NCBI GenBank assembly: GCA_018372435.1
Contig: JAHAJA010000027.1
Span: 1 to 59,049, forward strand
Source: Clostridiales bacterium
GTDB lineage: Bacteria > Bacillota > Clostridia > Lachnospirales > Lachnospiraceae
DNA: 59,049 nt
Reading direction: 5' to 3'
In this document: positions 33,981 to 42,252 of the stretch, one piece after another
How the letters are laid out: every line of letters starts with the position of its first letter
Numbering within the stretch: the stretch's first letter is position 1
Notes under the pieces: generated by a model
What the model was told of the DNA's origin: nothing
Seen by the model: only the letters and a program-made list of their open reading frames with translations
The model's database searches: none
Translations under genes and position numbers: made by a program

Positions 33981-34511
33981 ATTAAATCTACAGTTCTTAT
34001 TATTCTATTAGTACTTGCTACCGTGTCTGATTTTAAGACATATCGAATCCCAAACAAACTAATTCTAAGTGGTTTGGTTATCAGTTTTTACTTCCAATTT
34101 CTTGAAGGATCTTTTTTATCCGTATTATATAGTTTAGGTATTTTGTTATTGATCTGTATAGTTTTTTTACCAATCTATTATATTCGCGCTATTGGTGCAG
34201 GTGATATTAAGCTTTTTGCTATGATTAGTTGTTTTGTTGGTATGAAACAAGGGATACAAGTAATTATCGTGGCATTCATAATAGGTGGTGTTTTTTCTAT
34301 AGTTAAATTATTCTATTATCATATCTTTCGTTCTCAATTGCAGTCTCTTGCAGAGTATATTACCCAAACGTATTATCTAAAAAAAATTGTTCCCTATAGC
34401 AGTATCTCAAGTAAGAAGAAAAATGTAATTCATTTTTCATTTCCTATTCTATTAAGCACAATTCTAATAATTGGAGGTGATTTTATATCATTAAATGTTT
34501 TGTTATTCTAG
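33981..34511 (+). CDS. tadV: Prepilin peptidase (A24, TadV/CpaA-like), probable ATT or ATC start
   Basis: A 176-residue membrane peptidase that cleaves and may methylate prepilins. The two catalytic Asp are in SDFKTYRIPNKLI (about residue 15) and in AIGAGDIKLF (GxGD motif, about 74). Six hydrophobic segments span the protein. GGAGGTGG (33963-33970) is well placed only for ATC (33978) or ATT (33981); no ATG, GTG or TTG lies there. Starting there gives a normal N-terminus, IKSTVLIILLVLA. An ATG at 33942 adds 13 polar residues and has no SD. The same string, ATC ATT AAA after GGAGGTG, recurs at the next gene. It is the first gene of the Tad locus. Confidence 0.8.
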   Translation: MKSTVLIILLVLATVSDFKTYRIPNKLILSGLVISFYFQFLEGSFLSVLYSLGILLLICIVFLPIYYIRAIGAGDIKLFAMISCFVGMKQGIQVIIVAFIIGGVFSIVKLFYYHIFRSQLQSLAEYITQTYYLKKIVPYSSISSKKKNVIHFSFPILLSTILIIGGDFISLNVLLF

Positions 34512-35479
34512 ATAATGATGTCAATTATGCAACGGCATTATCTACGTATATAAGAACTAATAGGGCAGATATCAGCACAATTCAAGTCTTTACCGATGTT
34601 CAGATGTTCCTTGTATATATTCGTAAAAACAGGATTAGCCTTGCTATTGTAGGTCAATCAGTCAGTTCCTTGGTGAATGAAGATCTTATTAAGGTGGAGA
34701 TCCCTACTATTGAGCTTGTTGAAGAGATAGATAATGCGAATGGGCTAGATATGATTTATAGATATCAGTCTGCAAAGAATATACTCCATAGCATTAATAG
34801 TAGATTAATAGCAGGTGGTCAGAAACAACAGGAGAAAAGAAAGTCAGAATTAGATAACCAGATTATAAGTATATTATCACCTACAGGTTCTATTAGTACA
34901 GCTACTATCACTTTGGCAATTGCTAGGTATATAAGTAAAGAAGAGAGAACTTTATATATAAATCTCAATCCATTTTGTTGTTTAGAGAAGATTCTATGGA
35001 CAGAGCACAACAAGGGATTAAGTGATATTCTATATTATTATCGACAAGGAGAAAAGCCAGTTCTTGATACACAACAGACCTATAGAATGGTGGGTAATAT
35101 ACTATATATTCCGCAAGTTGATCATTACTCGGATGCATTCTCTATGGAGACGAAGGACATTAATCAAATAATTGATGAGGCAAAAGATAAGTTTAATTGT
35201 ACAAAAGTGGTTATATGCATGAAACAGATTACTTCGGTAGAGGAGGAGATATTAATTAAGTCAAATGCCATTTATATAGAGCAGGCTAATGTAGAGCGTT
35301 ATAATAATGAGAATACAATGTTACTTGATATGCTTACGGCAAAAGGTGTTATTAAAAAAGAGGAAGTTAAGGAATTGCCGTTTATAGATACCAATCAATT
35401 CAATCCTAAGGACTTTCAAGATATTATTTTTAGAGAAAACCAACTGAATATGTACATAGAACCGTTAATAAATAGCTAA
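34490..35479 (+). CDS. tadZ: TadZ/CpaE-like pilus localisation protein, ATT or ATC start
   Basis: About 329 residues. The N-terminus (1-110) is an atypical receiver-like domain: IKCFVILDNDVNYATALST. The rest (about 120-320) has a MinD/ParA-like ATPase fold, but the P-loop reads ILSPTGSISTATIT, without the catalytic Lys, so ATP hydrolysis is doubtful. TadZ places the pilus machine at its site. GGAGGTGAT (34473-34481) is a near-perfect SD; an in-frame TGA overlaps it (34478-34480). No ATG, GTG or TTG occurs in frame before 34604, which would delete the receiver's first 38 residues. Thus ATC (34487) or ATT (34490) is the likely start, overlapping the end of the previous gene by about 22 bases. 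A 116-base gap follows. Confidence 0.75.
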   Translation: MKCFVILDNDVNYATALSTYIRTNRADISTIQVFTDVQMFLVYIRKNRISLAIVGQSVSSLVNEDLIKVEIPTIELVEEIDNANGLDMIYRYQSAKNILHSINSRLIAGGQKQQEKRKSELDNQIISILSPTGSISTATITLAIARYISKEERTLYINLNPFCCLEKILWTEHNKGLSDILYYYRQGEKPVLDTQQTYRMVGNILYIPQVDHYSDAFSMETKDINQIIDEAKDKFNCTKVVICMKQITSVEEEILIKSNAIYIEQANVERYNNENTMLLDMLTAKGVIKKEEVKELPFIDTNQFNPKDFQDIIFRENQLNMYIEPLINS

Positions 35480-35595
35480 CCATGTGGATAAGTGCATGGA
35501 TTTTCGTAAGAGCTGTGCATAGGTTTATCCAGCTCATTATTGATGAAGTATCGCAAGTTTGTTTGTGATAGGAAAGAGAAAGGCTGAAAGTAAAA

Positions 35596-36891
35596 GTGGA
35601 AAAAAGCGAACTTGATGAAGTTAGTACCTTAGTAGAGATAAAAACAAAAATAAAGCAAAATATTATGAAGCAAATTACTTCTCAAAGAGAGCTTGCAGAT
35701 GAGCAGCTAGTGAAATTGATTGATCAAGAGATATTAAGTTTTGGAGAAGTTGAATTTATCACCATTGAGCAAAAGGTAAGATTGAGAAAGGAACTCTACA
35801 ATACCTTACGAAGGTTAGATGTGTTACAAGAATTAGTAGAGGATTCTACTGTTACAGAAATTATGATTAATGGTGCTAAGAATATATTTATTGAGAGAAG
35901 AGGAAGAATCACAAAGTGTGATCAGGAATTCGAGTCTGATAGTCGTCTCCAAGATGTCATACAAACGATAGTCTCAGAAACAAATCGTATTGTTAATGAA
36001 TCCTCGCCTATCGTTGATGCTAGATTAGAAGATGGGTCCAGAGTCAATGTAGTTTTACCGCCAATTGCGTTAGATGGACCGATTCTTACTATTCGTAAAT
36101 TCCCGGATCAGCCTATTACAATGGAGGGATTGATTGGATTTGGAGCACTAACACCAGAGGTTGCAAACTTCCTTCGTATGTTGGTAGAAGCAAAGTACAA
36201 TATATTTATATCAGGAGGAACTGGATCCGGAAAAACCACATTCCTTAATGCGCTGTCCAATTACATACCAGAGGATGAACGAATAATTACAATAGAGGAT
36301 TCTGCGGAATTACAGATTAGAAGTATCGCCAATCTTGTACGACTAGAATGTAGGAATGCTAATGTGGAAGGTAAGAATGCGATTACAATTAGAGATTTAA
36401 TTAAGTCTAGTCTTCGAATGCGTCCTGACAGAATTGTAGTAGGAGAGATTCGAGACTCTGCGGCAATTGATTTATTAGCAGCTTACAACACAGGACATGA
36501 TGGTAGTTTATCTACCGGACATGCCAATTCTGTGAAGGATATGCTTAACCGATTGGAAGCCCTTGTTCTTCAAGGTGTGGATATGCCAGTTCAAGCAATT
36601 AGGAAGCAGATTAGTTCAGCAATTGATATAATCGTTCATCTTGGAAGGTTAAGAGATAAATCAAGGAAGGTTTTAGAGATTAGTGAAGTATTAGAAGTTT
36701 CAGATGATGAGATTATAGTTAATCCGCTATATCAGTTTATTATGAATGAGGATAGAGATGCGAAAGAAATTGGGAAGCTGGAAAGATTGAAGAATCCATT
36801 AATGAATACAGAAAAATTACAGCGAGCGGGGTTACAGGTATTTGAACAAAAGTGTGATAAGAATGATAACGGGGAGTTGGTTAGTATATGA
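35596..36891 (+). CDS. tadA: Tad pilus assembly ATPase (TadA/CpaF)
   Basis: A 431-residue secretion ATPase that powers pilus extension. The Walker A GGTGSGKTT lies near 210-218; the Asp box, IITIEDSAELQI, follows near 231-242. The Walker B and His box, RPDRIVVGEIRDSAA and SLSTGHANS, come next. It is cytoplasmic and hexameric by family. The start is GTG with weak SD (GAAAGG at about -15). The end overlaps the TadB start by four bases (ATGA), so the two are translationally coupled. Confidence 0.95.
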   Translation: MEKSELDEVSTLVEIKTKIKQNIMKQITSQRELADEQLVKLIDQEILSFGEVEFITIEQKVRLRKELYNTLRRLDVLQELVEDSTVTEIMINGAKNIFIERRGRITKCDQEFESDSRLQDVIQTIVSETNRIVNESSPIVDARLEDGSRVNVVLPPIALDGPILTIRKFPDQPITMEGLIGFGALTPEVANFLRMLVEAKYNIFISGGTGSGKTTFLNALSNYIPEDERIITIEDSAELQIRSIANLVRLECRNANVEGKNAITIRDLIKSSLRMRPDRIVVGEIRDSAAIDLLAAYNTGHDGSLSTGHANSVKDMLNRLEALVLQGVDMPVQAIRKQISSAIDIIVHLGRLRDKSRKVLEISEVLEVSDDEIIVNPLYQFIMNEDRDAKEIGKLERLKNPLMNTEKLQRAGLQVFEQKCDKNDNGELVSI

Positions 36892-37652
36892 TAAAGGAGA
36901 AAGGGTGGAGCCCGGTTGACTATAATGTATATGTTATGAGTATTGAGGAGAAGATTCAATGCTATATCCAAGGAATAATTGTAATTGGTGTTGTTTTATG
37001 GATTTTCTACCAGAGCATAATAATTATCCTACTATGTAGCCCATTAAGCTACATATACGTTAAGCAACAATGTAAGAAGAAGTGTAGAGAGAGAAAGTGG
37101 GAGTTAACCTTACAATTTCGAGAAGGCGTTCAAGCGTTAGTTGCAGCACTAAGCACGGGATATTCCGTTGAGAATGCTTTTGTGCAGGCTATAAAAGATC
37201 TTAAGTTACTGTATATGAATGAAACTATGATTATTCCAGAGTTTGAGTATATCGTGTATCAGATACAGATGAACATGCCAGTAGAGAATGCGCTGGAGGA
37301 CTTTGCACAAAGAAGCACAGTGGATGATATTAAGAGTTTATCCGAAGTATTTGCTAGTGCTAAAAGGACAGGTGGTGATTTAATTAAGATTCTGCGTTCC
37401 ACCAGTAGAATGATTGGAGACAAGATCGAAGTAACGAGAGAGATTATTACAATGATGTCCGCCAAAAAATTTGAAGCAAACATTATGGGTATAATACCAA
37501 TAGGAATCATTCTTTATATGAAAATCTCTTCCCCTGGTTTTCTAGATCCATTGTATCATAACATAGTAGGATGGCTTGTAATGACAATAGCTTTAGTTAT
37601 ATATGTGATAAGTTTTAGTCTAATGAACCGTATACTAGCCATTGAAGTTTAG
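36888..37652 (+). CDS. tadB: TadB-like pilus platform protein
   Basis: A 254-residue inner-membrane protein of the type II secretion F (GspF) fold. Membrane segments lie near 26-48 and near 203-223 and 229-249. The F-domain core between them is cytoplasmic: LTLQFREGVQALVAALSTGYSVENAF. It forms the platform with TadC on which the ATPase acts. It overlaps tadA by four bases (ATGA). GGGGAG lies about 11 bases upstream; a downstream AAAGGAG could feed an internal ATG (36936) as an alternative start. Confidence 0.9.
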   Translation: MIKEKGWSPVDYNVYVMSIEEKIQCYIQGIIVIGVVLWIFYQSIIIILLCSPLSYIYVKQQCKKKCRERKWELTLQFREGVQALVAALSTGYSVENAFVQAIKDLKLLYMNETMIIPEFEYIVYQIQMNMPVENALEDFAQRSTVDDIKSLSEVFASAKRTGGDLIKILRSTSRMIGDKIEVTREIITMMSAKKFEANIMGIIPIGIILYMKISSPGFLDPLYHNIVGWLVMTIALVIYVISFSLMNRILAIEV

Positions 37653-37700
37653 ATTTAGGTCGCTAGCGCTAGTAATTAAGATAGGAAAGGAGGTTTGCTT

Positions 37701-39191
37701 ATTCTTTTAATAAACTCTAGTATTTTAATTATTCTTATGGTATTTATCCTAGTAACTTCAAGATACCAAAAAGAGGAGATTCATAAACTAACAAAGAAGT
37801 TAGAGAGCTCGAAAAGTTTGGTGTATCTGTATCCGTCTAGTTTATTCATACTACACTTGATATGCCGGCTAAGTATAGGAAAGAAAATCTATCACAAAGT
37901 ATATGAATCTATGCAGCGGATCTATGTAAGAGAAGATCCAAAGGTAAGAACAACGCTACATGTATGTAAACTATTTTCTACAGTATTATTCTTAATACTA
38001 TCTATTAATGTGGTATCAATTCTAGCGAGTTTATCTGGTACAAGTCTAATACATGACTCCTATTATGTTAAGAGGCCCTATTATGGGGAGGGTGAAACAA
38101 CAATTACATTAGATGTTGGTGGTGTGAATACTGAGTGGCAGGATGTTGAAGTTAGGCTACAAGAGAGGCACTACACGCAAAGCGAAAAAATAGATCAAGT
38201 CATGGAAAAGGCAATGGAATATCTTGATAAGGTTGTTATAGGAGATAATGTTTCCTATGAACATGTTACGGAGCGGTTATCTTTGGTTAAGGAGGTCCCT
38301 GGTTTACAGGTGGGTGTTACCTGGGATTTTGACCAGAAGGGAATTGTGAGCGGTGATGGAAAGATAACAATTAATGAGGAGTCTGTTGAGGGAACTTTAG
38401 TAACGATTACAGCGACACTAAATTATTATGATACAAAGATTCTATATCCAATTAATGTAGTAGTTTATCCAAAAGAAAAGACTTATGAGCAGAAGTTTTT
38501 TTCGCAATTAGAAGAAGAGATACATAACAGACAAGCAGAAGATCCAGAAAGCGAGTATATCGAACTTCCTAAAGAAATTGGAGACCAGAAGTTAACGTAC
38601 TCGGACAACGATGACCAGGATAAATATATTATGAATGTACTTGGAATTGCAGCTGTTATATGTATTTTGGTTAGCGGCTATTTGCAACTCGGGAAGGAAA
38701 AAAAGAAGAGAGATAGACAGATGATTATAGACTATCCAGATGTTATTAATAAGTTAGTATTACTTGTGGGAGCAGGTATGACCATTAAGAATGCATGGGG
38801 AAAGATATGCCTAGAATATGAGAATAAATGTGCTAATAAATCACTTAATAAAGCTTCCAACGTGAAACGTTATGTATATGAAGAGATGGTGGCTACTTAT
38901 AATGAAATTCAAAACGGTGTTACGGAGATAGAGGCGTATGATCATTTCGGAAGAAGAGTACAGTTAGTGCCCTACATGAAATTAAGTTCTCTACTTGCAC
39001 AGAATACGAAAAAGGGTACCGCAGATTTGTTACAGTTATTAGAATATGAGGCGATACAAGCATTTGAAGAAAGAAAGGAAATAGCAAAGAGGCTTGGAGA
39101 AGAAGCTGGAACTAAATTATTAGGACCAATGGTTTTGATGCTATTCATTGTACTAGCAATTATTATGATTCCTGCGTTTATGCAGATGTAG
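37701..39191 (+). CDS. tadC: TadC-like platform protein with an extracytoplasmic insertion, probable ATT start
   Basis: A 496-residue relative of TadC, much longer than the usual 280-320. Its C-terminal part (about 340-496) is the F-domain: IIDYPDVINKLVLLVGAGMT, ending in LLGPMVLMLFIVLAIIMIPAF. The N-terminus has membrane segments near 1-18 and 92-112. Between about 113 and 310 lies a long extracytoplasmic region with an Ig-like pattern (VGVTWDFDQKGIVSGDGKIT, then VTITATLNYYDT and PINVVVYPKE). AAAGGAGG (37686-37693) is followed one base later by TTG (37695), too close to use; the ATT at 37701 is seven bases away. This is the third Tad gene here without a standard start. Confidence 0.75.
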   Translation: MLLINSSILIILMVFILVTSRYQKEEIHKLTKKLESSKSLVYLYPSSLFILHLICRLSIGKKIYHKVYESMQRIYVREDPKVRTTLHVCKLFSTVLFLILSINVVSILASLSGTSLIHDSYYVKRPYYGEGETTITLDVGGVNTEWQDVEVRLQERHYTQSEKIDQVMEKAMEYLDKVVIGDNVSYEHVTERLSLVKEVPGLQVGVTWDFDQKGIVSGDGKITINEESVEGTLVTITATLNYYDTKILYPINVVVYPKEKTYEQKFFSQLEEEIHNRQAEDPESEYIELPKEIGDQKLTYSDNDDQDKYIMNVLGIAAVICILVSGYLQLGKEKKKRDRQMIIDYPDVINKLVLLVGAGMTIKNAWGKICLEYENKCANKSLNKASNVKRYVYEEMVATYNEIQNGVTEIEAYDHFGRRVQLVPYMKLSSLLAQNTKKGTADLLQLLEYEAIQAFEERKEIAKRLGEEAGTKLLGPMVLMLFIVLAIIMIPAFMQM

Positions 39192-39209
39192 AAGAAAGGT
39201 GGAATTAAT

Positions 39210-39392
39210 ATGAAGAATCAAATTACGAACGTAATAAAAGGATTTATAAAAGAGGAAGATGGACTTGGGGTTGTTGAACTAGTATTAATAATTATTATAT
39301 TAATAGCCTTAGTTCTTTTGTTTAAAGATCAGGTAGAAGATTTCATAAGAGGATTGTTTGAGAAAGCAGCAAATAAAACCGATGACCTATAA
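39210..39392 (+). CDS. flp: Flp-type major pilin precursor
   Basis: A 60-residue prepilin. A short basic-acidic leader ends at the Gly of EEDGLGVVE, where the prepilin peptidase would cut (G before VVE or LGVVE), and a 20-residue hydrophobic helix follows (about 24-42). A short charged tail ends the protein. It forms the pilus shaft. AAAGGTGG lies seven bases before the ATG. It is unusually placed between tadC and the DUF5702-like gene, whose start overlaps its last codons. Confidence 0.85.
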   Translation: MKNQITNVIKGFIKEEDGLGVVELVLIIIILIALVLLFKDQVEDFIRGLFEKAANKTDDL

Positions 39393-41961
39393 TAAAGGAA
39401 AGCAAGCAAGTATCACCGTTTATCTTACCCTAATATTGTTACTTGTAGTATCAATACTATGTACTGTTGTTGAATCAGCTAGAATTAAAGGGGCAAGAGG
39501 GATAGGAAGATCTGCTCTAACTGCAAGCGTTGATTCCTTTTATTCTCTCTATCAAAGGGAATTGTATGATATGTATCGCATATTTGGCTATAACTTAAAT
39601 GGCGAATCGGGCGAGACAACAGAAGAACAGATTATTGAAGGAATAAGTACATATATGGAAGACAATCTTAAGGGCGTTGAACTGGATTCAATGGAAGTGA
39701 GTAATATAGCGATGCTTACCGATTATGAAGGCGAGATCTTTTTGAATCAGGTTCTTTCTTTTATGAAATATAGTGCTCCGGGAGAAGTTATTAAAGAGGT
39801 TTTAGAAAAACTGAATCTATATGAATCTTCTGAAGATACGTCCGAGGTAATGGAAAAGAAACTAGAGACGCAAGAATCATTAGGAGAGTTAAGTAAGGAT
39901 ATGCTTAAGCTAATGTCTCAAGTAGAAGGTGTTGATACAGATGAGAATGGTGTTCGTGTCACTAAGGCGGGTGCTATAAAAGTAAAGAATACATTTGCAA
40001 AGAGAATTGTTACAAAAGCCCCATCAATGCAGGCACTTGGAATTAATAAAGAAATCATATACAACTCATTATCGAATAAGTATTTCAATATATCATCAGC
40101 ATTACAAAATAGTATAGAGTATTGTGACAAAGCGGTTGCTTGTAATAAAGAGATTGAAAGGTTAGAAAAACAAAAGGAGAAACTTGAGAAAGAAAAATCT
40201 GAATTAGAAGAAACGATCGCTAATCAATCAAAGCAGTCAAAGAAGGAAGATACAGAAGATGGTGGCGATACGAAAGAGGAGAGCAATACCGAAGATGAGG
40301 AAGGAGCTTCAAGTAGCGAAACAGCGGAGGAGAAACAATTAAAGGAGGTCGAAGCAGAACTCACTACAGTTTCTTCGTCCATACAGGAGGAGAATAAGAG
40401 TCGAGATAAGTATATAACATTGTTAAAGGATATTAGAGAAGATATTTGCGATGCAAGCATTAATACAGGGTTGCGTATTGGAGATGCGCTTAATACAATT
40501 TCTCGCATAGAAGGTAAGAGCAAAGAGATAGCCAAAGAAGTCGATGGATACGAAGATGTAGTCGAAGGAAAAAAGGATAAAATCGGAGAAGAATTATATA
40601 AGGAATTCCAAGAAGATATTGTTGATATGAAAGAGTATATAGGAATGCAAGATAATAGTGATTCATTATCTGTATCGAGTGTAATATCTATGCGACCTAC
40701 TTTAATTGAAAACGAAAAAATATTAGGTGAAATATATACGACTAGTTCGTATTCAATTACCAAGGGATCAGAATCTCTTGAGGGATGGAAAAAAGTGTTG
40801 CAATCTAATAAGAACCTACTGGTAGGATATCAAGTATCGACTCTCAGATTTGATTATTCGACTCTTGTGATTGAACCAGAGATTGATAGTCCTGTTGATC
40901 ATATATTTAGTCTTTTTACAGATGGTATTTTAAGTTTAGTTGTGGATGATATGAATTCCATTTCAGATGGAAGCATAAAAGGAGAAAACCTACCTTCTTT
41001 ACTAGCGAGTGTTCAGCCTGAAGAGACTGAAGCGGATTGCGAAAGTATTTTAGAAGGATGTAAAGATAATCAGTACAATTCTGATATTACGAATTCGTTT
41101 GCTGTAGATAATAGCTTTGTTAGTGATTTGGTAGAACAACTGTTGCTAAATCAATATCAGATGGACTTCTTCAATGAGTATACACAGTGTGATACGCAAA
41201 AGTCAGATAATAGTAGCAAATTGAATGAAAAGAATACTGCTAACAGTAAGGAAACGTCGAGTGAGATGAAGGCTGGTGATGAACAGCCTAATACGCTACA
41301 GTACGAACTAGAATATATTATATCGGGGCATAAGACTGATAAGGAAAATTTGGGAAGTGTAGCAACAAAGCTTATTTTATTACGCACTATAATGAATTTT
41401 GTATATGTTTATACAGATAAAGAGAAGAATGCTACAGCATATGCAACGGCAGCAGCTCTTGTAGGGCTTACATGTCTAGCTCCACTCGTAACATTAATTA
41501 AGACTGTTATTTTGTTTGTATGGGCGATGGTAGAAGCACTAGTAGATACCTATGCCTTATTAGATGGTAGAAGTGTACCGTTGTTTAAGTCCAAATCAAC
41601 CTTTAAAGTTACCTATAATGATTTGATATCTATGAGTAAAAAAAATATTGCTGGATTAGCAAGTAAGTATCCCAAAGAACAAGGTAAGATAGGTGAGTTT
41701 ACATATAGTAATTATCTGCGTTTATTTTTGATCATAAATGGAACTAAGAAAAACTGTTATCGTTCTATGGATATTATACAGATGAATATGCAAATGATAT
41801 CGGGAGATGGATTCTATCTATCAAACTGTATCTTCGGAATGGAGGTACAAGCATATATGAAGTTACCAGAACAATTCATAACATTTCCGTTTATGAAACG
41901 TATCTTAGGAGAAACAGAGGGGTATTATTCGTTTCGGGTAAGAGATATATATGCCTATTAA
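39358..41961 (+). CDS. Large Tad-locus protein (DUF5702-like) with pilin-like N-terminus
   Basis: An 867-residue protein. The N-terminus (about 10-45) is a TadG-like hydrophobic segment after KGKQASITVYLTLILLLVV. Residues about 225-330 are a Glu/Lys-rich coiled coil with an acidic, Ser-rich stretch. Two hydrophobic segments lie near 690-745. The rest is extracytoplasmic. I recall such proteins as DUF5702 in clostridial Tad loci; a minor-pilin or scaffold role is inferred. The TTG at 39358 has AGAGGA four bases upstream and overlaps flp; the alternative ATG at 39382 lacks an SD. A 288-base gap with a long inverted repeat follows. Confidence 0.7.
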   Translation: MRKQQIKPMTYNKGKQASITVYLTLILLLVVSILCTVVESARIKGARGIGRSALTASVDSFYSLYQRELYDMYRIFGYNLNGESGETTEEQIIEGISTYMEDNLKGVELDSMEVSNIAMLTDYEGEIFLNQVLSFMKYSAPGEVIKEVLEKLNLYESSEDTSEVMEKKLETQESLGELSKDMLKLMSQVEGVDTDENGVRVTKAGAIKVKNTFAKRIVTKAPSMQALGINKEIIYNSLSNKYFNISSALQNSIEYCDKAVACNKEIERLEKQKEKLEKEKSELEETIANQSKQSKKEDTEDGGDTKEESNTEDEEGASSSETAEEKQLKEVEAELTTVSSSIQEENKSRDKYITLLKDIREDICDASINTGLRIGDALNTISRIEGKSKEIAKEVDGYEDVVEGKKDKIGEELYKEFQEDIVDMKEYIGMQDNSDSLSVSSVISMRPTLIENEKILGEIYTTSSYSITKGSESLEGWKKVLQSNKNLLVGYQVSTLRFDYSTLVIEPEIDSPVDHIFSLFTDGILSLVVDDMNSISDGSIKGENLPSLLASVQPEETEADCESILEGCKDNQYNSDITNSFAVDNSFVSDLVEQLLLNQYQMDFFNEYTQCDTQKSDNSSKLNEKNTANSKETSSEMKAGDEQPNTLQYELEYIISGHKTDKENLGSVATKLILLRTIMNFVYVYTDKEKNATAYATAAALVGLTCLAPLVTLIKTVILFVWAMVEALVDTYALLDGRSVPLFKSKSTFKVTYNDLISMSKKNIAGLASKYPKEQGKIGEFTYSNYLRLFLIINGTKKNCYRSMDIIQMNMQMISGDGFYLSNCIFGMEVQAYMKLPEQFITFPFMKRILGETEGYYSFRVRDIYAY

Positions 41962-42002
41962 CTATAGCACTTTAGGCAATTGACTAAAGAACATTTATTA
42001 AT

Positions 42003-42252
42003 AAGGAGGTATTCAAAGGTAGAGTGGGATGTTCTTTCTTCTGACAAATCTTAATTAAATTTCTATAAGGCAAGTCCTCATTTCTAAATTCAATTTAATC
42101 ATTATTATTAACCAATTCTAATATGAACCATAAGCTAGAAATCCCTATCTAGCTAAATAAAGGAAACTCTCTTCAAGCAAAATCCAATAAGATATGGTTG
42201 AAAAATCGCGTGTCAGAAGAAAGAATATCCCTCTCTACCTTTATAATATATG
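42003..42252 (+). promoter_or_regulatory. Split ribosome-binding region: SD and ATG bridged by a 32-bp inverted repeat
   Basis: A strong SD, AAGGAGGT (42003-42010), lies 240 bases before the TadE-like ATG (42250), and no SD-like purine tract precedes that ATG locally. Right after the SD a 32-nt arm (42015-42046) pairs with a 32-nt arm (42211-42242) that ends 7 nt before the ATG: 30 Watson-Crick pairs, one G-U and one U-U. Folding brings the SD to an effective 12 nt from the ATG. The 164-nt loop has no long reading frame and includes a small hairpin (AGCTAGA and TCTAGCT, about 42132-42155). It could instead be a MITE-like insertion, but I see no target duplication. This is the whole content of the 41962-42249 gap. 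Confidence 0.7.

Noticed and set aside
42015..42242. MITE or IS remnant
   Set aside because: The inverted ends are compatible, but no target-site duplication or second copy is visible in the window, and the SD and ATG placement favours an RNA role. Not excluded.
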